From NCBI GenBank assembly GCA_944358375.1, contig CALVQT010000016.1:1-15429 (forward strand): a stretch of 15,429 nucleotides of DNA, given 5' to 3'. The notes beneath the pieces were generated by a model. That model was not told the origin of the DNA. It searched no databases and worked only from the letters and a program-made list of their open reading frames with translations. This DNA comes from an uncultured Bacilli bacterium (lineage in GTDB: Bacteria; Bacillota_I; Bacilli_A; RF39; UBA660). Position numbers and translations under genes: made by a program. Numbering within the stretch: position 1 is the stretch's first letter; each line of letters begins with the position of its first letter. Below, in pieces: positions 14,678-15,429 of the stretch.

Positions 14678-15205
14678 TTAAATTGTAAGCTCCATACATT
14701 TTTTTAATCTTTCTAATACTCTTTTTTTTATTCTAGATACTTTATATTGTGGTATATTAAGAATATTTGCAATTTCTTTTTGTTTGTATTCACGACAGCC
14801 TATTCCAAAAGACATTTTAATTATTTTTCTTTCTATATCATCCAATTTCGTATCTAAAATTGTGTATAATTCATTATTTGTTTCTTTTAAGATTATTTTT
14901 TCAATAATTGAATTGTCATCATCTATAATAGTATCTTCAATCCTTATATCATCAAATAATTTATCTTCTAACGAAATATATTTTTTCTCATTTTTTTTAA
15001 TATATTTTAAAATTTCATTTTTGATACACACATAAGCATAAGTCGAAAAAGTTATTTTTAGATTTGGATTATATGTTTTTGTTGCATAGATTAATCCAAT
15101 TACTCCAATTTGATAATAATCTTCATACTCACTAGAATTAAATATATTCATTTTTTTAATTACAAAATACACCAATTTCAAATTATCAGTAAGCAAATTA
15201 TCCAT
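14678..15205 (-). CDS. compact sigma-70 factor, sporulation-type regions 2 and 4
   Basis: A 175-residue sigma factor directing RNA polymerase to specific promoters. Region 2 (about 5-72) reads LKLVYFVIKKM, DYYQIGVIGLIYATKTYNP, FSTYAYVCIKNEILKYIKKN, closely resembling the SigE/SigK/SigF/SigG group. Region 4 (about 118-170) reads LDDIERKIIKMSFGI, KQKEIANILNIPQYKVSRIKKRVLERLKK, a helix-turn-helix that reads the -35. Between them is only an acidic linker (about 80-117) with no clear region 3, so it is shorter than SigE or SigK (about 235-240). There is no SigE-type pro-sequence. The ATG at 15203-15205 follows AAAGGAG at a seven-base spacing; an earlier TTG lies before the RBS and is rejected. It is the first complete gene after a terminator; the carboxypeptidase remnant follows. 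Which regulon it drives cannot be told. Confidence 0.85.
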   Translation of the reverse strand: MDNLLTDNLKLVYFVIKKMNIFNSSEYEDYYQIGVIGLIYATKTYNPNLKITFSTYAYVCIKNEILKYIKKNEKKYISLEDKLFDDIRIEDTIIDDDNSIIEKIILKETNNELYTILDTKLDDIERKIIKMSFGIGCREYKQKEIANILNIPQYKVSRIKKRVLERLKKCMELTI

Positions 15206-15228
15206 AATTCTTCTCCTTTCCAAACAAT

Positions 15229-15252
15229 AAAAAAAGGACTTAATAAAAGCCC
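15229..15252 (-). terminator. intrinsic terminator between the partial gene and the sigma gene
   Basis: On the minus strand GGGCTT pairs with AAGTCC around TTATT (15236-15252, one G-U pair), followed by seven T (15235-15229). It starts 12 bases after the stop of the partial gene and ends about ten bases before the sigma-factor RBS. Confidence 0.75.
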
Positions 15253-15264
15253 TATTTTTATTTG

Positions 15265-15429
15265 TTATTTTTTGTATTTTTGTATCGTGTGTGCAATATC
15301 AAATCCACTTAATTCTGAATTCAATGATACTACAAGTGTTCTTTCATCAAAATAAGTTTCATTATCATATCTAACTATTACTTCACTAAACACATCTAGT
15401 TTTTCATTAAAATTTAGTTTTTCAAATTT
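15265..15429 (-). CDS. 3' end of an unidentified gene running off the right edge
   Basis: An uninterrupted frame of 54 codons enters from the right edge and stops with TAA at 15265-15267. The readable part begins KFEKLNFNEKLDVFSEVIVR and ends SGFDIAHTIQKYKK. It is acidic with beta-type segments (VIVRYDN, TLVVSLN) and no membrane segment. A terminator follows. Too little is visible to assign a family. Confidence 0.65.
   Translation of the reverse strand, partial: KFEKLNFNEKLDVFSEVIVRYDNETYFDERTLVVSLNSELSGFDIAHTIQKYKK

Noticed and set aside
1..15429. CRISPR arrays, tRNA or rRNA genes, insertion sequences and phage integration sites.
   Set aside because: No regularly spaced repeats, cloverleaf-like GC-rich segments, transposase motifs or long terminal inverted repeats were seen on either strand. 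The only long repeat noted is inside the two HExxH paralogs.

Overview
This AT-rich window comes from a low-GC, endospore-forming member of the Bacillota. The spore evidence is direct: a CotE-type outer-coat morphogenetic protein lies back to back with a complete A-C-B germinant-receptor operon, and a sporulation-type sigma factor lies near the right end. CotE points to class Bacilli. The strong AT bias and the GGGtGRT/NifU-like gene pair typical of anaerobes suggest an uncultured, probably gut-associated Bacilli lineage; that placement is inference. TGA is used as a normal stop (for example the ATGA overlaps in the ger operon), so this is not a Mycoplasma-type code.

Left part (1-2505, mostly minus strand). 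After a possible plus-strand gene tail and a tiny, apparently frameshifted minus-strand gene come rluB (23S rRNA pseudouridine synthase) and a secreted D,D-carboxypeptidase, in the dac-rluB arrangement also known from Bacillus. A strong terminator at 2008-2033 separates them from the next operon.

Middle (2035-5168, minus). One apparent transcription unit has its own promoter and a dyad over the predicted start site. It runs NifU-like scaffold, GGGtGRT protein, APH/choline-kinase-like phosphotransferase, CinA C-terminal (PncC-like) protein, terminator. The first two form a conserved pair of unknown function.

Accessory block (5150-8939, minus). Two tandem diverged paralogs of an unrecognised large protein each carry HExxH plus a downstream E-x-D-A motif, suggesting a gluzincin fold. 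Between them lies a 47-residue, very acidic protein translationally coupled to the second paralog. This is the least explained part of the window and the best candidate for an undescribed system.

Spore block (8943-13139). cotE (minus) and gerA-gerC-gerB (plus) diverge from a 91-base region. The ger side has a good sigma-G/F-type promoter whose predicted start falls on the gerA ATG, with no ribosome binding site, so the first gene may be leaderless. gerB overlaps the convergent 167-residue hypothetical gene by 4 bases.

Right end (13136-15429, minus). A 167-residue unknown protein is preceded by a near-consensus extended -10 promoter and an unusually long (about 260 nt) leader with hairpins and an 11-codon ORF. 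Then come a 5'-truncated second D,D-carboxypeptidase (pseudogene), a compact sigma-70 factor, a terminator, and the 3' end of an unidentified gene. No tRNA, rRNA, insertion sequence or CRISPR array was seen.
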